A stretch of DNA of 64,000 bases from contig JAJSPD010000024.1 of the NCBI GenBank assembly GCA_021307315.1, positions 620,001 to 684,000 on the forward strand, written 5' to 3'. The stretch is from Bisporella sp. PMI_857. Taxonomy: Eukaryota > Ascomycota > Leotiomycetes > Helotiales > Helotiaceae. Positions 12,358 to 24,203 of this stretch are shown piece after piece (position 1 is the stretch's first letter; each line of letters starts with the position of its first letter). The position numbers were made by a program, and so were the translations under genes. The notes under the pieces were generated by a model. The model did not search any database. It worked only from the letters and a program-made list of their open reading frames with translations, and was not told where the DNA came from.

Positions 12358-15129
12358 ATGAGCAGCGAGCAAAGCCCAAATATAGAGTCGTCTCTGACGC
12401 CGGAGGAAGCAAATAAAATCATACACTCCCATCGGAAAGTTCGTTATGGTGAGTGGTGCATCAGCACGTGGCTTTGGCCGTCGTCAGTTTCCTCGCCCCG
12501 CCTGGGACAATGCTTTGCGTTGAAATGTGGTGTACAAGCTCCTCGATATGTCAGAATGCCTGATATATTGAACAGAACAATGTTCTAGGATACTGGTGGA
12601 ACAGTGACCTTTTCAGGGTTATCGAGCAAATCCCGAAGCATGACAATATGTCCTTGTTAGAACTTGTTCCATTGTATCAAATCTTTCGGAACACCGGCAA
12701 TGAGTTCACTTACCGGACTTTGCAAAACCTCTTTATCATGTACTCAAGATAGGTGCTAATTATCATATGATATAGGGACCGCCTGTTGGCCATGCCGTCA
12801 ACGAAAAGTAAAGTGTGATAATCAACAGCCCTGCGAAAACTGTGTAAAAAGAGATCACGCTAGTTTATGCTCGTATAAGCCGAAACAAAATGCCGCCAAG
12901 TCGTCCACGGCAGCGAATCTAAAGAGGCCGCGCTCACCATCGAGCGATAACTCGCCAAAAAGAGACGATGACCGATGGCCAAGAACCACAGGTAATTAAT
13001 AGATCCCACCCTTCTATGCTCTCTGCCGCTCTCGTCTGTTTCAGTAGGGCTAAATGATTCATCTGTGGTTTGCCAGGATAGAATAATATATCGCTACCTC
13101 TAAGTGCATAGACATAGCAAAACTAACCAGCTTCTAGACGACGAAGAGACCAACGAGTCTCGATATCTAGGTCAGAATAGCATCGCAGCCTTCTTGAGTG
13201 AAGAAACTAGAGCGCGGGAGCCCTCCGTCATTGGCGAGCAAGATGTTATCAGAAAGGATATCATGCCAATTTTAGGTTTGCAAATATCATCAGCACCCTA
13301 CCCGTTCATGTCAAAGGAACATATGGACAAAATTCGAAATGATATCTCTGTGGCTTTGCCATCGGACAGAGATATTCTTAAGTAAGCTTGTCAACATAAA
13401 ATTTCCCGCAGTTATTCAAATTTTAACACTGTTCCTAGAACCTTTCAGATATACAAGCAAATCGTTCAACCATTTTGGGGACTGCTTATTGACGTCGAGG
13501 ATTTCGAATCTAAGCTTTGTACTTATTTAGAAGACAGAGTTTCAAGTACGAAACATCCTTCACCAAGCAAGGGTGTCTCATCAGCTTGGTTAGGCATGCT
13601 ATTTGCTGTACTCGCGGTTGCCACCAACTATTCTGAGCTGTCATATAGTAAGAGAGTCGCTACGAGCCAAGCTTATGGTATGTGTCCAAATGTTTCCCAA
13701 GTGTATTTGCTAACATAATACTGTAGTTCAGACTTCGTTCCACTGTCTAAGACTATCCAATTTTCTGATTCGTCCCTCACTTGAATCACTCCAAGCACTG
13801 TTGATATTGGGCTTTGTACTAGCCAATGATATGAAAGCCGAAGCGTCGTGGGCTTTGATAGGCCTTACCTGCAGATTAGCTCAGGCATTAGGTCTGCACC
13901 GGGGTCCAAATGAGAACGTCCGTAGCAAGATGCCTGCTGCAAGCGATTTACCTCGGCGGAAACTCTGGTAAGCCACTATAGACACCAGCCTATTATACAG
14001 ACACTGACAAATTGAGGTGGACGATCGTGTGGCAAGACAGTCTTCTCTCTCTGTCCTTCGATAGATCCCCAATTGCTGTCATGACTCGGTGTCAGCTACC
14101 ACTTGGACCTCACGCTCTAACTGTTGGCTTTTCTTATACAGAAGTGATGTACCATCTTTGTGCAAAAATCTTACAATCAGTCAACAATGATTCCAATTCA
14201 CAGCCAAACTTCAGTCAGATTGTGGCTGATTCTATAGAAGTTGAAAATTTGAGAATCCAGGTCCATCCGTCATTTCGGGAGAGGGATACCTGCAAGACCG
14301 TTCAGGATCGCTTGCAGCATTGCGCCGTCCGTCTACATTCGTCTTTTGTCATATCTGTGTTGTGCCGTCCCTCTCTACGGCGTGGAGATAATATTGGCAT
14401 GACCCCAGAAGAGAAAGCCCTTTTGGCAGAAAAGTGCAAGCAAAACCTCGAGGAAACGGTTAGAATGTATTTGAAAATGCACTCAATGAGTGCTATACCG
14501 ACACGATCATGGGCATTTACGTATCATGGGCTATCATCAGCTGTGCTCCTTGGAATTATTGGCGAGACTAAGACGAATCCTGAAGTCAGAGGCCTTCAAG
14601 GTGACTTGATCAACGCATTGTCGGCAACAGCCGCCAAAGATCAGAATTCGGGCTATGATTCCGCTTCTGACAAAGATATCGAATTAAGTGGTCCTCTATC
14701 AAGAGCTCTGGCAGCATTGAAAAATATTTATGACCATGGTTGGGTAGTGGAAACCAAAGCAACTAATTCGCCAAGACCGTATCCACAGGATCAAGATCAG
14801 GCACAATTTGAGCAGCAAGATGCGGCGCTTGCCATGGCCTCACTGCAGAATAACGGGATGATACCACCGTAAGTAGTCTCCACAAAAGTGTGACAGCTTT
14901 TGACAGGTTACAGCATGAACTATGGCCCGCAGGTGGAGCTCCCAGACATGCAGTCAGTGGAGCAAACTATGAATATGTCTCCTATGGATCTATTTGACTC
15001 TATTTTTTGGGGTAAATCCATCTGTGATGGTCATGCAACACTAGCTAACAAATTGCAGAACCATATCCAGCGGCTGGCCTAGATCAGATCGGCTTCGATT
15101 ATACTCAGCAAATTTATCCTCAATTTTGA
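12358..15129 (+). CDS. Zn2Cys6 transcription factor with fungal_trans domain
   Basis: The protein is 683 aa from eight exons (12358-12448, 12776-12991, 13138-13381, 13439-13677, 13727-13967, 14017-14868, 14914-15011, 15059-15129); all phases agree. The binuclear zinc cluster CWPCRQRKVKCDNQQPCENC lies near residues 34-53, followed by a basic Ser/Pro linker. The middle-homology (fungal_trans) domain includes LRLSNFLIRPSLESLQALLI, ASWALIGLTCRLAQALGLHR and, across a splice, RRKLWWTIVWQDS. The last three exons encode an acidic, Met/Tyr-rich tail that may activate transcription. Target genes are unknown and no metabolic cluster adjoins. Intron 1, inside the region before the zinc cluster, is unusually long at 327 bases. 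The start could instead be the in-frame ATG at 12262. Confidence 0.88.
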
Positions 15130-15530
15130 AGGAGAGTAGAAGGACTATTTTTGAGCCATCGCCAAATGCCGCGGAAAGGAAGCAAAATTATATGACCACA
15201 AACCTTACCAACTCGCCTAGCCATACGGTCCAAAGGCACATAGTTAGACGTTGCGATGATAAACACTCTCTCTGAGGGTTATATTCACTAAAAACGATCG
15301 GTAAATGCCCGATAATCATGTGAGGCACTATGAAAATGGGCAAGGAGGCGGATACTGAAAAGGTTTATGGCGTTTCTGTTTGGATAGATTCAACGGGGTG
15401 CATGATTAGGACCTCGTGGCTGGTTTATGTTATGAGAGAAATGCGACGGGTTCGTTTGACCCAGTATGGATCCCGAGTCAGGAATCCAGACAGGCAGTGT
15501 TTATATTACGATAACGAATATTAATACGGA
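15130..15530. other. Intergenic between convergent genes
   Basis: This is 3' flanking sequence of two converging genes. The frame at 15330-15524 is unsupported. Confidence 0.6.
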
Positions 15531-16955
15531 CTAGCATTGGAAGGCAACGCCTGTCTTCTCAACCTTGTTTTGTCCCCCACTAGCAAAACCTGTTCCTTCA
15601 CTCTTGATTTCAACTAAGCCAGGCGTCTGGAATTTAGTTAGTTGTTACGCCACTATAAAGCTACGCCCCCATACTCCAGAATTCCACTAGGCAAGGATAA
15701 AGGTGTAACTCACTATTTTCTCTTTGCCAAGTTTGCCGTCCTCTTTCCCTTTAGCTTTCCCGCTTGATCCTTTCCGGTTCGTCAAGTCCGTCTCGCAAAC
15801 ATAGCAGAGTAATTTATTCTGGTCTATTTCTGGGGCATGCGCATCATGAACCCCAGTTGGTGTCATGAACTTTGTCACGCAGTTCTTACAAAGCACATGC
15901 CCGCAAGGTTTTGCAAGCATAGCCTTTGAAGTATTGCTTAATACCTTGTTGCATGCTGGACAGATCCGTTGGTTAGCCTTCGTTGCCGCATCCTTTTCCT
16001 CCGTGAACGCGACAGTGACTAGGCTGTGTAGCGAATAGTAATGCGGTTTATCCGCTGGAGATGAAGGGCATACCGGTGAATGCTTTGCCTTCTTTGTGAT
16101 TGTATGCAGATCTGTTGTGGTGTTTGATGAAGGCGTTATGGAGGGAACCCAGAACGATGGCAAAGTCGTTTTTGATGCCTATATCGTGATTAGAAACATG
16201 CAAAAAAGGGAATCGAGTATTACCTTCTCATCATCAATTGTCTTTCGTGCTTTATTCCTCTCCTCTTGAGCAATGCGAAGCAGTTCGTCCTCATTTAATT
16301 CAAATTTCCTCTTCTCTCCTTTCTTGCCTTCAATAGCATCTTCCTCTACCATAATTTTTCCATCTTCTCTCCCTACAATCTTTGTCCCTGCCTTACCTAT
16401 TTTCGCCTCCAAGCCCATTTGAACTCTCTCGAAGTCTTGAACGGCCCTCACTCTAGCCTCGTCTTCTTCTCGAATTCTGTCTTCATTCGCTTCTTGCCCC
16501 TCTTTCTCTCTTGCTTTTTCAAGCCTATAAGCAGGTAAGTTTTATTCTGATAATAACCCATGTGCGCTCTCAGAACCTCGAGCACAAGAACTTCAGCTAG
16601 AAGGTTGCCTATATGATTCGGAACTCTGATCACGTGTAAAATTGATTAAAGCTACATACCTCTTGATTTCTTTCTTCTGTGAGAGAATGTTGTTGTAAGC
16701 ACATTCCTTGCAGAAAATATCGCCGTGAGAACAAGAAACTGGATCTTGGGCAGGCATGAGGCAAAGTCGACATGACGCGAAGGGTAGAAACGAATCTCTG
16801 GAGAGCCGAGCACTGTTTGAGCCCCATGCTGATTTCGCAAGAGATCTTTCGTACGACGTGAACACCGCCCGTGATGTATTACGCTTGCCTGTATAGTTTC
16901 AGTAACATTGATAAAGAAAAAAGGACCTAGCATTCAAGTACGTACTGTGTGACAT
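15531..16955 (-). CDS. NOSIP-type RING/U-box E3 ubiquitin ligase
   Basis: The protein is 366 aa from five exons (16955-16946, 16888-16660, 16524-16224, 16178-15714, 15626-15531). The first coding exon is only 10 bases. The start reads [19 protein letters not shown], the hallmark N-terminus of the nitric-oxide-synthase-interacting-protein family. Next comes a split U-box/[21 protein letters not shown] with FCKECA near residues 47-72, then a charged coiled-coil insert (about 85-180), then [20 protein letters not shown] and CYVCETDL near 240-320. The C-terminus [10 protein letters not shown]...VAFQC is also family-typical. Animal homologues are spliceosome-associated nuclear ligases; fungi lack that NO synthase, so a role in nuclear protein quality control or splicing is inferred. 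It is divergent from the tafazzin gene across about 540 bases. Confidence 0.92.
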
Positions 16956-17494
16956 GTTGCGAGACAAGGGAGAATTCGGAAGTTAAGACCGTCTTCTAGC
17001 CTCTGAGGCAAATTCTAGAGATCTCGCTCCTTAGGTGCCGGTACTGCCAGTGAGATAATCAAGTTCTATAGGAAGGAAAGTCTCCTCTAGTTAAGAGTGT
17101 CCCGTGTGGACGACGAGGTGGGAGTGCGACTTGTTCAACCTTATAAGTAAACTGAGGGGAATCTGACCTCCTGGTATCGATCCTTGACCACTGCGTATAC
17201 GCTGTTCGAGCGAGTGGGTCTTGTATATGCAATACAGATGTAGAGAATGACTTGAATGTGCTTCTTCTGGTTAATATCAATTTCCCTCACCAGCCACACA
17301 ATACAAGCCACTATTCAGCCTCACATTTGGGCCTTGTGCGCCAGGCATTTACACATGATAGACTGGGCTCGATTCTCGTCAACGCGACGTCACTTTCTGC
17401 ATCTAAGACGCTGTTTATTCAATTTCTTGTGCCTGTGTATTTGTACTTGATTGATGGCGGTATTCACAACAGTTCCATTTGCATACGATCTGCG
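16956..17494. other. Shared divergent promoter region
   Basis: This interval lies between the start codons of the NOSIP-type ligase (-) and the tafazzin-type acyltransferase (+), and must carry both promoters. Overlapping open frames here lack support. Confidence 0.6.
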
Positions 17495-18834
17495 ATGACG
17501 CACAGGGAAGATATGCGGCCTACCTCTTCGGTTCCTCCGACTCCAAGCCTGCTATGGCGGTTTTCATCAACGGCCACAATGGGTTTCATTGGGTCTGTTG
17601 CAAGGAGCTTTCTGTACGGTCTAAATAAAATGGAGGTTACTGGTCTTGAAGGATTCTTGCATACATTAGAGAAACGGAAAGATATCAATGGGAGACAGAG
17701 AGGCCTAATCACTGGTACGGCCTTGGTTCTGTAACTGTTGTCGAGCAGGAGGCTGATCGCAGGAATATTAGTATCAAACCATGTCAGCGTGTATGCCACA
17801 ATATGTACTATGGAAATCCGGCAAATGCTGACTACGTGGTAGAGTTGACGATCCCCTAATATGGGGGGCCTTGCCAATTTCTTATGCCTTCAATCCTGCA
17901 AATCATAGATGGAGTTTGGGTAGTTATGACATCTGCTTTCAAAATAAGTGTGTATATTGTCCCTACTACAAAGCTAGAGGATACTCTCTTACTGACAATC
18001 AGAATACTATCTATGTTCTTTACCCTAGGACAAGTCTTACCAACACACCGAGGCACCTACTCTCCTCCATCTCAAGCAGGCTTATTTCAGCCAACAATGA
18101 CCCAAGCGATTCGCCTTCTTTCTTCTCAACCATACTCTAAAAACCCCAAAGACTTTTCGATCCAGCACCCATCCCTTTCGCCCTCGAGTCCAGACATAAT
18201 TGACCCTTTCTCCTCGTCTACTTTAACATACACGACTACAGGCCACGACATGTTTCCTGCGCCTTCGGCATACCTCTCGCGGCGACACTCATGGGTTCAT
18301 ATTTTCCCGGAAGGCCGCGTGCACCAGCATCCGCTCAAAACCATGCGCTATTTCAAATGGGGAGTGTCGCGCCTCATCCTCGAGTCAGAGCCACTCCCAG
18401 ATATTGTACCGATATTCATAGATGGTAATCAAGAAGTGATGCATGAAAATCGAGAATTTCCACGGTTTCTCCCTCGAGCCGGTAAGAGGATCAGAATAGC
18501 ATTTGGAGAAACTGTGGATGGCGAGAGAATTTTTGGAGATTTAAGAGAGCGATGGCAGCGCTTAGTCAAGCTACAGAAAGATGCACTAGCTAAGAAAGGG
18601 TTACCCACAGAATGGGAGCTAGGGGAATTGACGGATGGCCTTAAGTATGGGACTGAGGCTGTAGCATTGCGAAATGAGGTCACACATCGAATAAGACAAG
18701 AAGTGCTTAAAGTACGGAGAAGTTTGGGTTATCCAGATGAAGACCCTAAACAGGGAATTGCGGAGACCTGGATAGAGGAGGGACCGAAACGCAATGGCAA
18801 GATGAAAGATGGTAGTTGGATTGGCAAGACATGA
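17495..18834 (+). CDS. TAZ1: Tafazzin-type phospholipid transacylase
   Basis: The protein is 391 aa from four exons (17495-17714, 17772-17790, 17843-17947, 18003-18834); exon 2 is a 19-base microexon. Tafazzin remodels cardiolipin acyl chains at mitochondrial membranes. The acyltransferase HX4D motif is built across two introns as NHVSVVDDP. It is followed by NHRWSLGSYDICFQNK, the FTLGQVLPTHR block and FPEGRVHQHP, with MRYFKWGVSRLILESEP and IFIDGNQEVMHENREFPRFLP. An insert rich in Ser and Pro (about 165-215) separates the HX4D half from the FPEG half, as in other fungal tafazzins. The charged C-terminus beyond residue 300 is fungal. The downstream ATG at 17512 is a less likely start. Confidence 0.93.
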
Positions 18835-20035
18835 GTACTTTGGTTTTTGTATAGATATCTAGATATATTGTGTATTAATTAAAATTTCGTCTCATTTAGT
18901 ACCCAGGATTTCATTGCCAAAAGATCTTGATTAATAGTGCATTGTGCTTAAATCATTGACGCACGTGCTTACCTGGCATTTGTTACGCACAACACGTCTG
19001 CATAGCCTTAGTTTATGTCAATAGGGAAGCAATCTCGTTCAATCCTAATAGTTTCTTCAAGCAATTTGCAGGGATATAAGTGGGCAAAGTTAACTCAACT
19101 GATGTCTCGACAATTAGACTGAATCGAATACATCGGAGCAGAGAAATAGCCATGAGAAAAAACGAGAGGGAAAGAGAAGCATGATCATACCAGGTTCAAG
19201 AGGCAAGAGAACCCGCGAAAAAAAGCTCGGTCCAGGCATACGAATAGTCCAGGGCTACAGTGCGCCGGTACCCGAATAGCAATGGCCTCTTGTTATAGAT
19301 CGGTTCCTTTTCATGATTATATTATGATCGGATGTCATAGATTAGTAGTTTCTTACCGCGATTCGAGTCCATAGGGAAAATTGCCATGTATAAGCCAATG
19401 CAGTACCAGCTTATTCTTGAGCCCATTCTCGGGTGGCTCTCTCCGGTCCAAGTCTTGGATTCAAGATTTGCCATCTCGAAACCAAACCATTTGAGTACTC
19501 TTAGATGGAAAGACAGGCGGCTAGATATGTTGAAGGCCACTCTATATAAGGGCTATTGTGCTTGAGTTACCGGTTTGCCTCGCCAATAACCCAGTAACCG
19601 TGTTGATGAGAATCGCTTTCTAGTCTGGTAGACAAAATTTAAACAATACTTCGGACATATAAAGGATTTGTTCTGGTGCTGGTTCGTCATTTATCACCCT
19701 GACCCCGGCAAACGTTTAGGTTATGGTGCCAAAATTCTAGAATAATCGAGATTCTGTCAATCCTTATCACTTGCATGGAGTCAATAAGTCGAAGCCTAAG
19801 CATGGATTTCACGGTGTCAATTATTAATAGCTTCACAGGTCTCAATATATAAACCAATAGCCGAGCCTTTAGTCGGGGATCTTCTTTACCACTAAGGTAT
19901 AAATCTCGCTCGTTCGTTCCATACCTATTCCTTATCGAAATTACACAGCTACGAGAGAAGATCTTACGAAACAAAACTTTGTTATTATCTACAGAAGAAA
20001 TTCCGCTTGGTTACAAGCGCTACGTGAAACTTATC
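18835..20035. other. Intergenic
   Basis: No gene is supported. A 95-codon minus frame (19687-19974) has no recognisable feature. Confidence 0.55.
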
Positions 20036-21360
20036 ATGTCAGAACCACCACCAAGTCAGCGACCTAGCTTCTCAGAGCCCGGGTTAGACGTGCAGGGGCT
20101 CCTCAAAGGCCGCATTCTGAAGGCTGGCAAGCATGCAGTACATTCAAAGGATTATATACCTTCGACACCAACTTCAAGCATTACCCAGCGTATGAAGCAA
20201 GAGAAAACTGTAGCCTATCCTGGAGTATTGAGCGTCTCGATACCGTCTGCTCCAAGCATTATAATTCTTTCAGGAAGTCAGCCAACATCTTCTCATCCTG
20301 CCTTATCCCAAAGATCAGTTCCGCCTGTTCTAAGCGAGCAAGTAAATTGTTCACCCAGTTCTCAGAGCCGTAAGGCCCCCCTATCGCAAAGACAACGGAT
20401 TTGAAAGTTCATGGCCAGGTATAAGCCAAAAGATGGAAATTCACAGTCCTCAAATATAGATTTCACCGAACAGTTCGAAAAAGAGGTACCACCATACGCA
20501 CCAAGTCAAGCCAGAACGAAATCGCAGCAGTCCAAGGATGGAACTACAGATTTGGATCGACCAAACATTACGAGCTATGCAGAGCGACTTCAAAACATCT
20601 GGACAAGTTAGGCCTTCACAGCAGGGATCATTTGCACCAGGCCATACCAAACCAATCTTACAACACCCTAAAAAATTGAATATGGCTGCTCAGCAATCGA
20701 GCTATGCAGGCATGTGTAGGGCTCAGCAAAAGGAGGAGGATAAATAGGTCAACGAAATGTTCGATCAGAACTCTCCATGCCCGGACAGCTTTACATAGGA
20801 GAGAGTTAGGGAAGGCTACCGGTGCCGTGGTGGAAAGCACCTGATAACTGATGAATTGGTCGAGGAGCTAAAGGGAAGGTTATACCAGACCACTAAACGT
20901 GAGCCGGCTGAATTTCGTAAGTTGGAACTTGCTTGAAGCCCTCTTGTTCAGCTGAGAAATAGTTCTTGCTCAGAGTTTGTTCATATGTCTTGGCGGAAGC
21001 TCGCTGACTTTGCTGCTTTACAGTCGACACAGAAGGTAATAAAAAAGGCATCAAACGCGGTTGGGGTGGCTGCCGGGGTGACATTGGCAAGAAGTATAGA
21101 TAAGGACCATACTACCCCGACCCTGAGTATAAAAGAGTTTTCATGTACATTGGTTCTGATCCTATTCCGTTTGGAGCGGCTGTGGCAATGGGTAAATTCC
21201 TCGCTCGATTCGTCTACGGGCGTGTTCTTGGAGTTTATTTTGGGGCTGGGGCTGGCCTTGTAAATACACGGGAGAACCGTAAGGGTGGAACAAGTCTTCT
21301 TATAGATGAGGTCGACGAGGAAATAAAGAAGACCGAAGAGGAAGAGGTAGGACAAACATA
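20036..21360 (+). pseudogene. Decayed fungal-specific gene with nonsense and frame changes
   Basis: A coding-like track starts at ATG 20036 (MSEPPPSQRPSFSEPGLDV) and runs in one frame to 20611, broken by an in-frame TGA at 20402-20404. It resumes in another frame from about 20540 with in-frame TAG at 20745-20747 and 20796-20798. A plausible intron (20917-20973) restores the frame to MSWRKLADFAALQSTQKV. After a further shift near 21110 the track continues as YIGSDPIPFGAAVAMGKFL and ends at 21358-21360. The TAG changes fit C-to-T transitions in a CpA context. The repeated agreement of protein-like blocks across breaks argues for one degraded gene, not chance. The family is fungal-looking but unknown to me. 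It sits next to the transposon at 21684. Confidence 0.6.
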
Positions 21361-21683
21361 GCCAGCTTGCATTTGTATACCATCGCTGGATGGATATAGC
21401 TCTAGGGTGGCTAGTTGGGTGGGCAATGGAAATTTGGAATGGCAACGATTAAGCCATAAGCTGGTTAGTAATGAATTTTAGAGGATGAGTCTCTAGGAGG
21501 GGTATTAATATCATTACCAAGACACATGGAAGGATCAGCCATTAGATTTGTAATGGGATATGACGTATCTTTCCCTAGTGAGGATTATCTAGAGAGACTG
21601 GGAAGATTGGAAGTTGGCCCATCGAACGCCGAATTGTTATAAACACACCATATGTTGGCTCCCCCTACCCAATTGAGCAAATA
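21361..21683. other. Spacer between decayed gene and transposon
   Basis: No gene is visible. It ends at the TA dinucleotide (21682-21683) that is the left target-site duplication of the transposon. Confidence 0.6.
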
Positions 21684-21730
21684 ACCGAGATCCCGTGACA
21701 AATCCCGTCCCGCATCAAATCCCACTCAAA
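21684..21730 (+). repeat. Left terminal inverted repeat, 47 bp
   Basis: It matches the reverse complement of 23821-23867 without a mismatch. The outer end begins directly after the TA at 21682-21683. Confidence 0.95.
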
Positions 21731-21839
21731 TTTATCAATTGAACTTATAGTAAAAAATTAATAAAAAATCAACCACAAATCTATATACAATGAAAGTAGG
21801 CTCAATCGATTTATAATAATTTGTTGTATCATTTTTACA

Positions 21840-23794
21840 AAGGAAAAGATTCTTGAAAGCGTAATAATAGCTTAATTGCTTTTTTAACTCGATTTTTCCG
21901 CACTACTTTTTTTACAACAACTTCTTTGTTTACTATTTGATTTTGAGCTTTTTTTTTAGGCTTTGAAGTTGAAGAAGCTTTAATAAATGCTTTTTAAGGT
22001 TTTGTTATTTTTTGTAAAGCCAAATTAAGTGTAATAGTAGTAAAAAGCGACTTTTTAGCTAGTAACTCTAATCGAAGAAAATTCTAGTCGGCTTTTTTTT
22101 TCTGTAATTGAGCTTTAGCTAGTCGAGCTTTTTTTTTTTTTACTTTTTTAACTTTGATAGCTTTATTAAGTTCAATTTAAACTTTTCGAGCTTTTTTTTG
22201 ATTTTTTATAGTTTTAGCTTTATTTTTTTTTTTTAATTAGTATTTTTTGATTTTCTCGACTTTAGCTGGCGAATACACAATAGTTCTTTAATTAGGTTTT
22301 TTACTTAAATCAAGCTTTCGGCCTTTTTTTCTTTTTGATTTCTTATATATAATAGCTTTTCGTAACTTTTTATTTTTATGTTCCGCGATATCAGCTTTTG
22401 CAATTGCGGTTTTCAGCTTTTTAAACACTTTTTGTATAACGTTTTTACCAGGATTTTGTTGATATGCTTTCAAAGTTAAACGTACAGTTTTGGAGTTTGT
22501 AAGCGTAGAAATCGTATTAGAAACCTTTTCCGCAATAAGTTTTTTAATACGTCGTACTAAATTGATTATATTTTCTCGATTAACTAGCTAAATACTAAGC
22601 TTTTAAAAAGTATGCTGAATATTCTTTTCGGAAAAAACTTTATTAAAAAAAAGCTTAAATAGATCAAAAAACATGTTTTTACTTATAGTTGTAAAGCTAC
22701 CGCTGCCTGCTAATAGCATATCGAGTTGTACAGAGTAAGCTGTAGCAAAAAAGCCGAACAGGCTAATATCGAGAAGTTGCAATTTGTGTGTAGAATATAG
22801 TAGTAAAATTAATATGATTATACGGTAGCGATCGGCTTATTCGACGAATTCGTAATTTACATAACTAGAATAGCTATCTACTATTAATAGACGTTTAAAT
22901 CGAAGACTAGCTGGCTGAGTATAACGATTAAACACTTTCTTTAGCTACTTTATGCCGAGTTTATTACTACTTTATCTATTTTTAAATAAAGCAAAATAAG
23001 TATTTGAATTTTTATTGACGTTTTTAAGCCAACTAAATTGCAATTAGTAATTTGATTCTTTGTAAATCAAGAAAAAAAGAATAGTTTTCTTTATTGCTGA
23101 AATGCAAGCTAAGCAACTAATAAACTCTCGATTGCCGTTTTAACGATTTTTTATTTTACTCAGCTTATTTATAGCTTGTTGGCTTGTAATCTTTTTTATT
23201 ATACGACTTATTTTTATAAGAAATCCTTTTTTATTAAAATTATATATATTGTCGGCTGTTATTTGATATTTTTCAATTGTACGCTTTAGTTGCGGAACGT
23301 AGCTAGTCAGCTAATTACTTTCTTAAAAATTAATATTAAATCAACCACAAAACCAAATAACTTACGTTGTTATAAAACAATTGAAACATAAGCTTATATT
23401 TAGCGGCAATTCGCAAATTATCAATATTACGCAAGTACATCGATTTAAGTTCCGATTTATGCCGAGCTACAAATTAGCCGACTTAATTCTTTTTTACATT
23501 TTCTCTTTTTAGCTTTTCCGCAAAGTTCTTGACTATTCTACTAGTAAGAGGCATTTGCTTTTCACTTAAATAGTTAATCCTACGAATAAGCTTTCGTTTT
23601 TGAAAGTCTGTAAAGCATTGTCGGCTAACAGAGTCTGTATAAGCTTTATGACAAGTTTGACTTTTCAGCCTTTTGCTAATCGACGTACGATCACATCCAA
23701 AGTGTGCCGCTGCTTAGGAAGCATTTAGAAACTCCCCTGATCGAATTGAATCAACAGCTTTGTCAATAACGTCTGATTTGGCGTAGTTATTCAT
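21840..23794 (-). pseudogene. Decayed Fot1/pogo transposase (DDE_1)
   Basis: From an ATG at 23792-23794 the minus strand reads a pogo/Fot1-like N-terminus (NNYAKSDVIDKAVDSIRSGE, then a SISKRLK helix-turn-helix-like stretch), a CENP-B-like LKSMYLRNIDNLRI block and the start of the catalytic domain (IYNFNKKGF). Further on come RRLLIVDSYSSYVNYEF, which holds the second catalytic Asp, and THKLQLLDISLFG near the third. A Lys-rich C-terminal tail is still open at 22288-22473. Stops interrupt it, for example in the N-terminal NAS-stop-AAAHFG and the VG-stop-FVARHKSE regions, several as TAA/TAG where Gln or Trp is expected. It cannot encode an active enzyme. Confidence 0.85.
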
Positions 23795-23820
23795 GTTTGA
23801 AGATTTATATAGAATGTATT

Positions 23821-23867
23821 TTTGAGTGGGATTTGATGCGGGACGGGATTTGTCACGGGATCTCGGT
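23821..23867 (-). repeat. Right terminal inverted repeat, 47 bp
   Basis: This is the mirror of 21684-21730 and is followed by TA at 23868-23869. Confidence 0.95.
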
Positions 23868-24203
23868 TAAGTGGAGAGGACAGGGGGCCGCAAAAGAGTG
23901 CAATCAATGAAGTGCTCTTGGTGTTAATAGAAGCACTACCGAACACCGAACCAGCCCTCGACTCTACCTCGACCTCTTTAAGGTGTCTCGTTCTTCATAT
24001 CCAAAATAGAGAACTAGACGAAAAGCTTCAAGCATTATAATAACAGGGGACCTTAGATTTCACCACAATATCCTATAGAACTGATCACGGTTTGTTTCAT
24101 AACTGTCTCCAGAAACTAATCCTAGGTTGGCGTTTTCGGGTTATGTGTGATAAATTACTAATTCAAAGTTCTTAGGTCACTTTATTATTACGGGTTTTCC
24201 AGA
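23868..24203. other. Upstream region of the next regulator
   Basis: Nothing recognisable lies between the transposon end and the Zn2Cys6 gene. The transposon has inserted about 340 bases upstream of that start codon. Confidence 0.6.

Larger units (their letters stand above)
21684..23867 (-). mobile_element. Fot1/pogo (Tc1-mariner superfamily) DNA transposon, 2184 bp
   Basis: The ends are a perfect 47-bp inverted repeat (21684-21730 against 23821-23867) beginning ACCGAGATCCCGTGAC and flanked by TA on both sides (21682-21683, 23868-23869), the target duplication expected of this superfamily. The interior is strikingly A/T-rich compared with its flanks and carries a decayed minus-strand transposase. 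The contrast between identical, CA-containing TIRs and a ruined interior is notable. Confidence 0.92.

Noticed and set aside
17252..17494. N-terminal extension of the tafazzin gene
   Set aside because: It is in frame but does not resemble the family N-terminus. ATG 17495 fits the known start.
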